Positions 25,602-34,220 are shown, counted from the first letter of the stretch. The stretch is DNA of 64,000 nt from Polynucleobacter sp. MWH-UH25E (GCF_018687095.1 NZ_CP061286.1:1488001-1552000), one strand, 5' to 3'. The notes: a model not told the origin generated them from the letters alone. Numbers and translations: made by a program.

Positions 25602-26996
25602 ATGCATATTCGTACACGCTTTGCCCCAAGTCCCACGGGCTTTATACATTTGGGAAACCTGCGCAGCGCGCTTTATCCATGGGCTTTTGCTCGTCACAAT
25701 AAGGGCGACTTCATTTTGCGCATTGAAGATACCGACCTAGAGCGATCCACTCAAGAGGCTGTTGATGTGATTATTGAGGGAATGGCTTGGCTTGGCATGG
25801 ATATCGATGAGGGTCCTATTTACCAAATGCAGCGCATTGATCGCTATCGCGAAGTAATCAAGCAAATGCTGGATGCTGGTTTGGCTTATCCCTGCTATAT
25901 GAGTGAAGAGGAGTTGAATCATCTTCGCGACCAACAAATGGCAAACAAAGAAAAGCCACGCTATAACGGTTTGTGGAGGCCTGAGCCAGGCAAAACTTTG
26001 CCAACAATTCCTGAGGGTGTATTGCCAGTAATCCGCTTTAAAAATCCTATTGGCGGATCGGTTATTTGGAATGATGCGGTTAAAGGTCAGATTGAAATCT
26101 CTAACGATGAATTAGATGATCTCATCATTGCTAGACCCGATGGGACACCTACTTATAACTTTTGTGTCGTGGTTGATGACCTCGATATGAAGATCACTCA
26201 TGTGATCAGAGGCGATGATCATGTGAACAATACACCAAGACAAATCAATATCATGAAGGCCTTAGGCGGTACACCACCAATCTATGCGCATTTGCCAACA
26301 GTATTAAATGATCTTGGCGAAAAGATGAGTAAACGCAATGGTGCAATGAGCGTTAGAGACTATCAAAAGGCTGGCTATTTGCCAGAAGCCATCTTGAATT
26401 ACCTTGCTAGATTGGGTTGGTCCCATGGAGATGCTGAGGTCTTTACAAAAGAGCAATTTGTAAACTGGTTTGATTTAGAGAGTCTCGGACGCTCTCCCGC
26501 TCAACACAATCCAGAAAAATTGCTTTGGTTGAATCATCAATATATTCAAAATGCAGATGCAGCTAAGTTAGCGGAAGCAACTAAACCATTTGCCCATGAA
26601 TTAGGAATTGACACTGAACATGGCCCAGATTTTGTTCAAGTAGTTGGATTATTAAAAGACAGAGCAAACACCTTAATTGAAATTGCAGAGGGCTCAAAAC
26701 TTTTTTATTTACCTGCACCACAATTAACTGCTGAGCAAATTGCAGAAAATATTCCAGAGACAATTGTTCCGGCTCTAAAAGATTTGATTGAGGCAATTAA
26801 TGCTGCCGAGCCAAATAAAGAATCTTATAGCGCTGCCTTTAAACAAGTTTTGGCTAAGTATCAACTAAAAATGCCTGCGCTTGCTATGCCTGTTCGCTAT
26901 GGATTATTTGCTACCACCCAGACCCCAGCCATCGATGCAGTCTTGGTTGTATTGGGCAAGGATGAGGTGATAAATCGGCTTTCCAGGCTGGTCTAG
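25602..26996 (+). CDS. gltX: Glutamyl-tRNA synthetase
   Basis: GltX charges tRNA-Glu (and often tRNA-Gln in organisms with the amidotransferase). The 464-residue class I synthetase has the HIGH-type motif PSPTGFIHLGN at residues 9-19 and KMSKR (EKMSKRNGA). A tRNA-Glu gene lies about 190 nt downstream, a pleasing but probably fortuitous neighbour. Divergent from hslO. Confidence 0.98.
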   Translation: MHIRTRFAPSPTGFIHLGNLRSALYPWAFARHNKGDFILRIEDTDLERSTQEAVDVIIEGMAWLGMDIDEGPIYQMQRIDRYREVIKQMLDAGLAYPCYMSEEELNHLRDQQMANKEKPRYNGLWRPEPGKTLPTIPEGVLPVIRFKNPIGGSVIWNDAVKGQIEISNDELDDLIIARPDGTPTYNFCVVVDDLDMKITHVIRGDDHVNNTPRQINIMKALGGTPPIYAHLPTVLNDLGEKMSKRNGAMSVRDYQKAGYLPEAILNYLARLGWSHGDAEVFTKEQFVNWFDLESLGRSPAQHNPEKLLWLNHQYIQNADAAKLAEATKPFAHELGIDTEHGPDFVQVVGLLKDRANTLIEIAEGSKLFYLPAPQLTAEQIAENIPETIVPALKDLIEAINAAEPNKESYSAAFKQVLAKYQLKMPALAMPVRYGLFATTQTPAIDAVLVVLGKDEVINRLSRLV

Positions 26997-27077
26997 CGTG
27001 TAATTTGCGCAGTTGCACAAAAATAGGCTAAAATCTTGGATTGTTTTGATTGTCTTGTGGTTTTGTTGCGAGATTTC

Positions 27078-27153
<76 letters not shown>

Positions 27154-27188
27154 AGATTTCAAAACAGAAGACGTACAAAGTAGTCTAG

Positions 27189-27264
27189 GTCCCCATCGTC
27201 TAGAGGCCTAGGACATCACCCTTTCACGGTGAGTACGGGGGTTCGAATCCCCCTGGGGACGCCA
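27189..27264 (+). tRNA. tRNA-Glu (anticodon UUC)
   Basis: A 76-nt tRNA with acceptor GTCCCCA/TGGGGAC, discriminator G and CCA; loop CTTTCAC between TCACC and GGTGA gives anticodon UUC. Confidence 0.97.
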
Positions 27265-27304
27265 AATAATTGGTTGCTGTAGTTGCGGTACCTTGAAGTA
27301 ATTT

Positions 27305-27381
27305 GGAGCGGTAGTTCAGTTGGTTAGAATATCTGCCTGTCACGCAGAGGGTCGCGGGTTCGAGTCCCGTCCGTTCCGCCA
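27305..27381 (+). tRNA. tRNA-Asp (anticodon GUC)
   Basis: A 77-nt tRNA with acceptor GGAGCGG/CCGTTCC, discriminator G (aspartate identity) and CCA; loop CTGTCAC gives anticodon GUC. The Ala, Glu and Asp tRNAs are spaced 35-40 nt apart and share one terminator, so they are probably one transcript. Confidence 0.97.
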
Positions 27382-27388
27382 AATTCCT

Positions 27389-27423
27389 AATTAAAAAGCC
27401 TCCCATTCGGAGGCTTTTTAATT
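27389..27423. terminator. Terminator of the tRNA-Ala-Glu-Asp cluster
   Basis: A 15-bp stem (AATTAAAAAGCCTCC with GGAGGCTTTTTAATT) with a CATTC loop. Flanking A and T tracts make it bidirectional; it also ends the minus-strand operon that finishes at 27438. Confidence 0.9.
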
Positions 27424-27437
27424 ATTGACTCTAGATA

Positions 27438-27959
27438 CTATTGCGACGTCGGTGAGGTGCTCGCAAAATTATTACTATCTGTAGGACCGCCCGGATTTGC
27501 AGACTGACCAGATGATTTGTCATAGCTTCCAGAAACTGAGTTGACTGATGGTTTCACGGCAACAGTTTGAGTTGTGGCGGTAGTAGTTTTGTTTGCAGTA
27601 GCAGGAGTGGATGTAGAGGTTGTTGCAGGTGATGAGACTGCTTTGGTTGAACTTGTGCTTGTAGTGGATGCAGCAGAGCTGGGGCTAACGACGGGTTTTG
27701 CTGTTGCAGCGATAGTTGCCGAAGTTTTTGCTGCTGCCGCAGCCGCAGCTGCTTTTGCTGCTGCCGCAGCCGCAGCTGCTTTTGCTGCTGCCGCAGCCGC
27801 AGCTGCTTTTGCTGCTGCCGCAGCCGCAGCTGCTTTTGCTGCTGCTTGTTGTTGAGCTAAAGTCTGAGATTCCGTAGCCAATGCTGAAAAACTCATGGCT
27901 GCAAATGAGACTGCTGACAGAAATGCAACTTTCCTAAAGAAACTATCAATAGATTTCAT
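27438..27959 (-). CDS. Exported alanine/lysine-repeat protein of unknown function
   Basis: I do not recognise a family. The 173-residue product has a signal peptide (hydrophobic stretch about residues 12-28, cleavage near ALA-TE). Residues about 38-78 are four copies of eight alanines plus one lysine, which should form a helix with lysines every nine residues, rather like the TolA middle region. The remaining part is rich in Ser, Thr, Ala and Pro with few aromatic residues and is probably disordered. No anchor or lipobox was seen. It starts 16 nt after the TolC-family gene, with an AAAGG ribosome site, as the last gene of a three-gene operon. The repeats are perfect at DNA level, so copy number may vary between strains. 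Confidence 0.75.
   Translation of the reverse strand: MKSIDSFFRKVAFLSAVSFAAMSFSALATESQTLAQQQAAAKAAAAAAAAKAAAAAAAAKAAAAAAAAKAAAAAAAAKTSATIAATAKPVVSPSSAASTTSTSSTKAVSSPATTSTSTPATANKTTTATTQTVAVKPSVNSVSGSYDKSSGQSANPGGPTDSNNFASTSPTSQ
27726..27833. repeat. Four perfect 27-bp tandem repeats within the Ala/Lys-repeat gene
   Basis: The unit is TTTT followed by a 23-nt GCTGC-rich stretch; four identical copies occur in a row (27726, 27753, 27780, 27807), followed by a 12-nt partial copy to 27845. 27 is a multiple of three, so changes in copy number keep the frame. Confidence 0.95.
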
Positions 27960-27975
27960 TTGCTACCTTTCTGTT

Positions 27976-29205
27976 TCAATTCATGCTCGGGACTTCAAAA
28001 TTACCGCCCAATCGTTCTAATAGTATCAGTGTTTTCGCGTGAATGGCTCTGGCCTCTATCAGCTCTCCTTCAGTCTCTCGATACTTCAAAATGCCTGATA
28101 TGCCACTATTTTTTTGGCTAATTGCCTGTTTAAACGCTAAATTCGCATTTTTTAACCGTTCCTGAGCAGACTCATATTGCAAATAAGTTTGGTTAATCTC
28201 AGTGAGTATCTTAGTTTTTGTGGAGCTTAAGTTAATTTCATGCTCTGTAACGGTGTTGGATGCAGCCAAAACATCTGAATTGTCCACAAAGCCATTGCCT
28301 AGAGGCACGGTCAAAATAAAACTAAACGATTTCTGGGATCCATATCCTATGCCACTCGATGTGTAGGGTGGCGTTTCAGTGTAGTAAACGCCTGGCATAA
28401 AGTCGATATTTCGATTTGCTTGCACCAACTCCAAATTCGCGGATGCAGATTCAATGGATGCCCTATTTGTGGATACATCCGGCCTTTTTTCAAGAGCATG
28501 CGCTACTAGCTCGCTAACGTTAAATTTCTTAGGTTCAATATTGAGGTTGCCAACAGGGAGTGGAAGAGCCTTATCGGTCTCACCCAAGTAATTTAGCAAT
28601 CCGTATGAAAAAAACTTCAAATCGTTATTAAGAGTTTTTTGGGTGGAAATAAATTCATTTTTGTATCTGGTTGACTCGCCACCCTTGATTGAACTTAACT
28701 GGTCTATAGCTCCTTGGTAGGATTGCCATAGGAGCTTTGTACGCAAGGCATCGATGTAATTAAATATTGCTTGCGTTTCTACAGATCGCGACTCATTCAC
28801 CGTTTCAGCAAGTTGACGATTAGCCTCGGCTTGGGCATATGCTTCCCGTGCAGATCGCTTTCCCCATCCTTCAATCGTTACTGTCGCGCCAAAAGTATTA
28901 GATGAGGGATTCGTATATCCAACATAAGGCTGTTGTGTATAGATACTACCTTTTGAGTAGGTCAATAGTGGGCTGAGACGGGGTGTGCCAGCTTGTTTGG
29001 CAATAGATAAAGCGGATTCAGTGTTGAGTTTTTTTACCTTAATGCTCGAATTTTTTTCATTCAATTCATTTAGGTAGGAGGATAGCGTGATTGCCTGAAA
29101 GTTGGTGTCTTGAGTTTTATAAGGAGGAAAGCTTTGCCCTGACGCAATAGAGCAATACAAAAAAACGCAAAAGCCAGCGACCGAGCTTAAATTTTTGCGA
29201 TCCAT
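27976..29205 (-). CDS. TolC-family outer-membrane channel protein
   Basis: The 409-residue product has a signal peptide (to about residue 23, SGQ-S) and two TolC/OEP half-repeats with long heptad-like helices (residues about 40-215 and 230-400), including the typical AYAQAEANRQLAE and QLDLV-like (ASANLELVQANRN) stretches. TolC-type proteins form the outer-membrane duct of efflux pumps and type I secretion. No membrane-fusion or inner-membrane partner is encoded next to it; instead it lies 1 nt after an alpha/beta hydrolase and 16 nt before the Ala/Lys-repeat protein. No lipobox cysteine was seen, in contrast to NodT-type lipoprotein members. Confidence 0.85.
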   Translation of the reverse strand: MDRKNLSSVAGFCVFLYCSIASGQSFPPYKTQDTNFQAITLSSYLNELNEKNSSIKVKKLNTESALSIAKQAGTPRLSPLLTYSKGSIYTQQPYVGYTNPSSNTFGATVTIEGWGKRSAREAYAQAEANRQLAETVNESRSVETQAIFNYIDALRTKLLWQSYQGAIDQLSSIKGGESTRYKNEFISTQKTLNNDLKFFSYGLLNYLGETDKALPLPVGNLNIEPKKFNVSELVAHALEKRPDVSTNRASIESASANLELVQANRNIDFMPGVYYTETPPYTSSGIGYGSQKSFSFILTVPLGNGFVDNSDVLAASNTVTEHEINLSSTKTKILTEINQTYLQYESAQERLKNANLAFKQAISQKNSGISGILKYRETEGELIEARAIHAKTLILLERLGGNFEVPSMN

Positions 29206-29206
29206 A

Positions 29207-30106
29207 TTAGTTGGATCCTCTGTTTTTAATAATCAGATTCGGAGTATTGGCATTTAAATGCTGCACCAAAATAGACTTTTCGTTATTTTGTTTAATGAAA
29301 TTAATGACTTCGTTGGCAACGATCTCCCTCTCATTATCAACAGTAATCATGTGATATGAATTACCAAGCCAAATTACGCGTCTGGTTTCTGATGCAATTT
29401 CATGAAGGATGAGATCTGGGTTTTTGGGTGATGCCGTCTCATCATCGATTGCATGGATGACCAAAACATCAGCCTTGATCTCGCCTAATGATTTTTTAGC
29501 GTCCTTAATTAGTTGCAATGATTGATAGAGGTGTCGAGCAGGTAAATGAGCAGCTCCTAATTCGCTGACGCTATTAGCCAGAACGGCTTTTCGAATATGG
29601 CGTCTTAACTCCTTGTTTTTTACGCCATATGGCTCGGTTTCCCGGTAGTGCCAATTTCTTATGCCGATCTTATATATAAGTGAGAGAAAAGGGTGGTACC
29701 AAGGAACTGACCATCCGTCAAAAAATAAAACTGGAGATAAAAGGCAAAGGCTCTGAATTTTCTGGTTTCTGCTGGCAACCGAGATCGCTAAAGTGGCACC
29801 CATGCTTAGCCCAACAAGTGAGACTGAATTATGGCTTCTTCTCAAGTCGATCACCAGTTGATCGATAAAGTCTATCCATTCAGGGTATTTGGTCAGGTTT
29901 GAGTGCGCAGAATAACCGGGTATCTTAGGAATGAAGTAGCTGATATCCGATTGTTGAAGCAAGCGGGGAATGGCACCCATTTCCAATGCCGAACCGCAAA
30001 GACCTGGGAGCAAAACTACTGCATTACCGGTTTTACCTTGATAGAATGATTCAAATAGTTCTTGTTTGTTTGATAAATCGTTCATACGGGTGCTTGATTG
30101 GCCCAT
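29207..30106 (-). CDS. Alpha/beta hydrolase (carboxylesterase / lysophospholipase-like)
   Basis: A 299-residue (or 292 from the internal ATG at 30085) cytosolic-type hydrolase: oxyanion segment LLPGLCGSALEMG, nucleophile elbow GLSMG, an acid in HAIDDETASP and catalytic His in NSYHMITVD. The layout resembles Est30-type carboxylesterases and monoacylglycerol lipases. No signal peptide. First gene of the operon hydrolase, TolC-type channel, Ala/Lys-repeat protein; the 1-nt gap to the channel gene suggests coupled translation. The choice between the two starts is open; neither has a clear ribosome site. Confidence 0.82.
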   Translation of the reverse strand: MGQSSTRMNDLSNKQELFESFYQGKTGNAVVLLPGLCGSALEMGAIPRLLQQSDISYFIPKIPGYSAHSNLTKYPEWIDFIDQLVIDLRRSHNSVSLVGLSMGATLAISVASRNQKIQSLCLLSPVLFFDGWSVPWYHPFLSLIYKIGIRNWHYRETEPYGVKNKELRRHIRKAVLANSVSELGAAHLPARHLYQSLQLIKDAKKSLGEIKADVLVIHAIDDETASPKNPDLILHEIASETRRVIWLGNSYHMITVDNEREIVANEVINFIKQNNEKSILVQHLNANTPNLIIKNRGSN

Positions 30107-30129
30107 TCAATAAGACTTCATTATTACCC

Positions 30130-30579
30130 ATGAAATTACTTAATTCGAAACGTTGGGCAAATAGTGGCCCCGAGGCTTACTTCTTCGCAATATTCGGGGT
30201 TTTTGTTGCATTTTGCATACGTTTTAGCTTGCATGGATTTTTGCAGGGCAACATCCCAATGACATTTTTCATTCTGAACACCATAGTAATAGCCCTTTTT
30301 TACGGTTATTTGCCTAGCGTTTTGACTATTGCATTGTCAGTACCCTTGGCCTTTTTCTTCTTTGTGCCCCCATTTGACTCTTTTGACATGCCAACCCCCC
30401 AGGATGGATTCGTTTTTGCTTCTTACATATTGATTGCCTTAATAGCTGTAGGTATTGTGGAATGGCTTCAGCGCGAGCGGTACAAGGCAGACCTGATGGG
30501 CAGGGTAAGCAATAGCAACTTCCAGTTGCTCAGCGAGGCTAGCAGTACCATTAAGAGGGCAAAAGACCAGTCTTCTTAG
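30130..30579 (+). CDS. KdpD-type membrane domain protein (DUF4118-like)
   Basis: The 149-residue product has about four hydrophobic segments between residues 15 and 118 (among them FAIFGVFVAFCIRF, TFFILNTIVIALFYGYLPS and FASYILIALIAVGIVEW) and a short basic cytosolic tail. This matches the four-helix sensor region found in KdpD and in stand-alone DUF4118 proteins. No kinase domain follows. The open frame extends upstream to 29986, inside the divergent hydrolase; the ATG at 30130 fits the domain start. Function unknown. Confidence 0.75.
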   Translation: MKLLNSKRWANSGPEAYFFAIFGVFVAFCIRFSLHGFLQGNIPMTFFILNTIVIALFYGYLPSVLTIALSVPLAFFFFVPPFDSFDMPTPQDGFVFASYILIALIAVGIVEWLQRERYKADLMGRVSNSNFQLLSEASSTIKRAKDQSS

Positions 30580-30637
30580 TATTTCTATGAATTTGCTATG
30601 TGCTAATGCAATTTTTAGGAAACCGTGTCACAATGGC

Positions 30638-30883
30638 ATGATGCTTAAATTTTCAGCAATTTTAATCTCTGTGTTGATTTCCGCTCCTGCTTTTTCAGCT
30701 GGGTTGGGATTCAACCCATTTGATAGAAACTCTCCTACTTCGGCGACCGGCAGCCCGAAACCAGCACCAGCCGCGCCTGCTCCTTCTGCAGCTCCACCGG
30801 CGAAGCCAGCTCCTTTGCCAGCAACATCACCCAAGCAGCCTCCTCAAGCAAGCAACCCTGGCGATACCCCAGCCAAAAAATAA
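30638..30883 (+). CDS. Small exported proline/alanine-rich protein
   Basis: An 81-residue product with a signal peptide (MLKFSAILISVLISAPAFSA) and a short mature part rich in Pro, Ala and Ser ending in Lys. I do not recognise a family; it may be a periplasmic linker-like peptide. ATGs at 30638 and 30641 are equally possible; AGGAAAC lies upstream. The frame is open back to 30587, but the signal peptide marks the later start. It is convergent with the M48 protease gene, with 6 nt between stops. Confidence 0.6.
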   Translation: MMLKFSAILISVLISAPAFSAGLGFNPFDRNSPTSATGSPKPAPAAPAPSAAPPAKPAPLPATSPKQPPQASNPGDTPAKK

Positions 30884-30889
30884 ACCCAA

Positions 30890-31750
30890 TCACTTTTGAG
30901 ACTTTTGCATTTGGTTTTTGGGAATTGTTTTTGCATTAAGTGTTGCAATATATAGGGGTTCAACAGCCGGCATCAATTCCGTAAGTTGCTCAATTCGAGT
31001 GTCGCCAGAAGGGTGAGTAGATAAGAACTCAAATGTGCCTTTGCCCTCATTGGCCTTATTCATTTTTTGCCACACACTAATGGCCGCCCTTGGGTTGTAA
31101 CCAGCCCTAGCGGCCAACTCCAATCCAATCGCATCTGCCTCAGATTCATTCTGACGTGAGTTTGGTAAAACCAACACATACTGGGCAGCTTGATTTGCGG
31201 CACTTACAGCCGAGCCATAGGGTCCAGCTACAGCCATTGCGATATTAGCAACAGCGCTTTGGGCCATGGCTTGCGATAAACGCTCACGTCCATGCTCTCT
31301 TAATGCATGCGCAATCTCGTGACCCATGATGGCAGCAATTTCATCATCATTGAGGTTTAGTTGCTCAATCAGCCCTGTATAAAAGGTAATTTTTCCGCCT
31401 GGGGCACATGTCGCATTAAGTATTGGTGCATTGATAAGTACGAGTTGCCAATTCCACTGTTGGGTATCGTCACGAAAAACCCCAGTTTGAGCGATAAGTC
31501 GATTGGAAATAGTCTTTAGCCTATCGTAGGCAGGGCCGGAGGTGATGAGAATATTTTTCTCCTTAGCCTTTTGATTCTGATCGTTATAACTAACAGCAGA
31601 CAGGCGATCAACTTCAGAAGCTGATACCACCAGAAATTGGGAGCGATTAACGCCTACTGCTCCTGACCTTGTTGCATTTGCACAGGCCAGAAGCAGGGTG
31701 GTTAAAGCTAGACAAAGTAAAACCTTACTGCATACAACCAAAAACTGCAT
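30890..31750 (-). CDS. M48-family metalloprotease lipoprotein
   Basis: The 286-residue protein has a lipoprotein signal (TTLLLACANA, Cys at about residue 23), the zinc motif HEIAHALREH and a downstream ESEADAIGLELA glutamate ligand, as in periplasmic M48 proteases such as BepA and LoiP that act in outer-membrane quality control. The BepA TPR domain is absent, so it is nearer the LoiP/YggG type. It starts 4 nt after the upstream exported protein (31755-32360) and is probably cotranslated with it. Confidence 0.9.
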   Translation of the reverse strand: MQFLVVCSKVLLCLALTTLLLACANATRSGAVGVNRSQFLVVSASEVDRLSAVSYNDQNQKAKEKNILITSGPAYDRLKTISNRLIAQTGVFRDDTQQWNWQLVLINAPILNATCAPGGKITFYTGLIEQLNLNDDEIAAIMGHEIAHALREHGRERLSQAMAQSAVANIAMAVAGPYGSAVSAANQAAQYVLVLPNSRQNESEADAIGLELAARAGYNPRAAISVWQKMNKANEGKGTFEFLSTHPSGDTRIEQLTELMPAVEPLYIATLNAKTIPKNQMQKSQK

Positions 31751-31754
31751 CCAG

Positions 31755-32360
31755 TTACTTCTTAGGAGCTGTTATTGAAGCAGCCATAGCATCGTAGTAG
31801 ATTACCTTTACTTGCTCGCCCACATTAACGTCAGCTAGTAAAGCTGGATTTTTGACAGTAACAGTTGTCACTTTCCCGCTAGGACCTTTTACTGAAACCA
31901 GTTTTTTCTCGCGGTTTACTTCAACGATATCAGCAATGATAGTCGTCTTGTTTGCGATAGTTTCAGCCGGCTTTTCATTTGCCTTGGAGCTTGTGACTGT
32001 GTTGGTCTCTACCTTACTACGTACGCCATCGCTCTTAGTCTTAATTAACTCAATTGCCACAGCAAGTTGATAAGTCACGTTGAGGTGATCACCTTTTTTA
32101 ATTTGATTGAAATTGGTGATTTCAGGTCCAGCAACAAACTTAGATTCACCCTCTTTATTTTTAAAAGTGATAGTACGAGTTTTTTTATCAACCTTAATAA
32201 CATCGCCCTCATAAAGGGAATAACTATTGTCGACAACTGCAGCATCGATCACCATAGGCTTAGAAGGGGTCGGGGTCGAATTGCTTTGCGCAACAGCTGC
32301 GGCTGAGAGAGTGGTTGCAGCTATAAGCCCTAAGGAGGCTTTGATAAATTGAATATTCAT
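31755..32360 (-). CDS. Exported protein with a duplicated beta domain, function unknown
   Basis: The 201-residue product has a signal peptide (cleavage near residue 24, VAQ-S). The mature part holds two related segments of about 55 residues: GDVIKVDKKTRTITFK to NVTYQLAVAIELIK (residues 53-108) and ADIVEVNREKKLVSVKG to KVIYYDAMAASI (about 143-196). Both read as a small beta barrel with a motif G(D/E)xxxVxY near the end, so the gene has an internal duplication. I cannot name the family with confidence. A good ribosome site (AAGGAAC) precedes the ATG. It is cotranscribed with the M48 protease, which suggests an envelope role. Confidence 0.7.
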   Translation of the reverse strand: MNIQFIKASLGLIAATTLSAAAVAQSNSTPTPSKPMVIDAAVVDNSYSLYEGDVIKVDKKTRTITFKNKEGESKFVAGPEITNFNQIKKGDHLNVTYQLAVAIELIKTKSDGVRSKVETNTVTSSKANEKPAETIANKTTIIADIVEVNREKKLVSVKGPSGKVTTVTVKNPALLADVNVGEQVKVIYYDAMAASITAPKK

Positions 32361-32505
32361 TCTGTTCCTTATAAGTAAACGATCTTGCTATCAATATTAG
32401 CGCAATTTTCTTCAAAATTAGCTATTTAAGACCTGATTCGTGCTCGGGATGAATGTGTCTATCTTTGTTAAGATTCCTATTTATTCAGCATTTCAAAAGG
32501 ATCCA

Positions 32506-33285
32506 ATGCCACAGTTTGCCGCTAACTTAACTATGCTTTTTAATGAAGCCCCATTTTTAGAGCGCTTCGACTTGGCTGGTAAAGCAGGATTCAAAGCGGT
32601 TGAATTCCTTTTTCCCTACGCATTTTCTGCTCAAGAAATAAAAGCCCAATTAGACAAGAATCAATTGCAATTGGTCCTCCATAATTTACCTGCTGGAGAT
32701 TGGGATGCAGGTGAGCGTGGTATTGCATGTCATCCTGAAAGAATTGATGAGTTTCGTGCAGGTGTTTCTAAGGCAATAGAATATGCCAAGACTCTTGGCG
32801 TAGGGCAGTTAAATTGCTTAGCAGGCAAGACGCCAGAAGGTGTAAAGCCTGATGTTATGCGCACTACCTTTGTTGATAATTTGCGCTTTGCCGCCTCTGA
32901 GCTAAAGAAAGCAAATTTGCGTCTATTAATTGAACCAATCAATACGTTCGATATTCCTGGTTTTTATCTATCTAAAACTACCCAAGCAATTGAAATTATG
33001 GATGAAGTGGGAGCTGATAACCTCTATCTTCAGTATGATATCTATCATGCTCAACGCATGGAAGGCGAGCTGGCAAATACCATTCAAAAATATCTACATC
33101 GTATTGCCCATATTCAACTTGCTGACAATCCCGGTCGCCATGAGCCAGGCACTGGCGAGATTAACTATCGTTACCTCTTCGCGCATCTTGACCGAATTGA
33201 TTACAAGGGGTGGATTGGCTGTGAATATAAGCCGGCAACCACTACTGAGGCAGGTCTTGCTTGGTTAAATGAGCATACTTCTTAA
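32506..33285 (+). CDS. hyi: Hydroxypyruvate isomerase
   Basis: Hyi interconverts hydroxypyruvate and tartronate semialdehyde. The 259-residue TIM-barrel (xylose-isomerase-like) protein has the family landmarks MPQFAANLTMLF at the N-terminus, the metal-site segments LIEPIN and QYDIYHAQRMEG, and HIQLADNPGRHEPGTGEI. A good ribosome site (AAAAGGA) precedes the ATG at 32506; a longer frame from 32440 lacks this. It is followed 35 nt later by glxR. The third gene of the glyoxylate route, gcl (glyoxylate carboligase), is not in the window. Confidence 0.93.
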   Translation: MPQFAANLTMLFNEAPFLERFDLAGKAGFKAVEFLFPYAFSAQEIKAQLDKNQLQLVLHNLPAGDWDAGERGIACHPERIDEFRAGVSKAIEYAKTLGVGQLNCLAGKTPEGVKPDVMRTTFVDNLRFAASELKKANLRLLIEPINTFDIPGFYLSKTTQAIEIMDEVGADNLYLQYDIYHAQRMEGELANTIQKYLHRIAHIQLADNPGRHEPGTGEINYRYLFAHLDRIDYKGWIGCEYKPATTTEAGLAWLNEHTS

Positions 33286-33320
33286 AACATTAAGGCATAA
33301 CAATTAAAGTCGGAGACATT

Positions 33321-34220
33321 ATGAGCAATCAATTAAACCTTGGATTCATTGGACTTGGAATTATGGGGGCACCTATGGCCAGTCATCTTGTAAATGCTGG
33401 ACATTCTGTTTTCATTAATACGCGCAGCAAAGTACCTGAGTTGCTTGCTACCTCAAATGCTAAGCAATGTTCTAGCCCAAAGGAAGTGGCGCAGAATGCC
33501 GATATTATTTTTACGATGGTTCCTGATACTCCAGATGTTCAGAGAGTACTATTTGGGGAGAATGGTGTTGCTGCAGGATTGAGTAAGGGAAAAATTGTGG
33601 TGGATATGAGTTCCATATCTCCAATCGCTACAAAAGAGTTCGCTAAAAAAATAAATGCGCTCGGCTGTGATTATTTAGATGCCCCAGTATCTGGCGGTGA
33701 AGTTGGCGCTAAGAATGCAACTCTTTCTATTATGGTCGGCGGCGAAGAGGGTGTATTTAATAAGGTCAAGCCAGTTCTAGACCTAATGGGAAAGAACATC
33801 AATTTAGTTGGCGGCAATGGCGATGGGCAAACTACAAAAGTTGCAAACCAAATTATTGTTGCATTGAATATTGAGGCTGTTGCAGAGGCATTGTTATTTG
33901 CTTCAAAGGCGGGTGCAGATCCAGCCAAAGTTCGCCAGGCACTAATGGGTGGCTTTGCTGGCTCAAAGATTCTAGAAGTTCATGGAGAGAGAATGGTGAA
34001 GCGCACATTCGATCCTGGTTTTCGCATCGAACTCCATCAGAAGGATTTGAATTTAGCTCTGAATAGCGCAAGATCACTTGGTGTATCCCTGCCTAATACT
34101 GCTACAGCACAAGAATTATTCAATTCTTGCTCAGCTCATGGTGGCAAGGCTTGGGATCATTCAGCAATGGTTAAAGCTCTTGAGATGATGGCTAACTTTG
34201 AAGTAGGGCAGAAGTCCTAA
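33321..34220 (+). CDS. glxR: 2-hydroxy-3-oxopropionate (tartronate semialdehyde) reductase
   Basis: A 299-residue beta-hydroxyacid dehydrogenase: Rossmann motif GFIGLGIMGAPMA at the N-terminus, substrate loop DAPVSGGEVGA and catalytic lysine in GDGQTTKVANQI. Pairing with hyi supports the tartronate semialdehyde to D-glycerate step. CGGAGA lies 8 nt before the ATG. yqiA follows after 15 nt. Confidence 0.93.
   Translation: MSNQLNLGFIGLGIMGAPMASHLVNAGHSVFINTRSKVPELLATSNAKQCSSPKEVAQNADIIFTMVPDTPDVQRVLFGENGVAAGLSKGKIVVDMSSISPIATKEFAKKINALGCDYLDAPVSGGEVGAKNATLSIMVGGEEGVFNKVKPVLDLMGKNINLVGGNGDGQTTKVANQIIVALNIEAVAEALLFASKAGADPAKVRQALMGGFAGSKILEVHGERMVKRTFDPGFRIELHQKDLNLALNSARSLGVSLPNTATAQELFNSCSAHGGKAWDHSAMVKALEMMANFEVGQKS

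Noticed and set aside
27224..27406. Minus-strand open frame with a RTGLEPATLCVTGRYS-type product
   Set aside because: It is antisense to the tRNA-Glu and tRNA-Asp genes; this type of product is a well-known artefact of tRNA regions.
27726..27845. Tandem 27-bp repeats considered as a CRISPR array
   Set aside because: There are no spacers between copies, the unit is coding and no cas gene is near.
27574..27855. Open frame of 93 codons on the plus strand rich in Ala and Val
   Set aside because: It is antisense to the Ala/Lys-repeat gene; the GC-rich repeat is open in several frames. The minus frame has a signal peptide and ribosome site.
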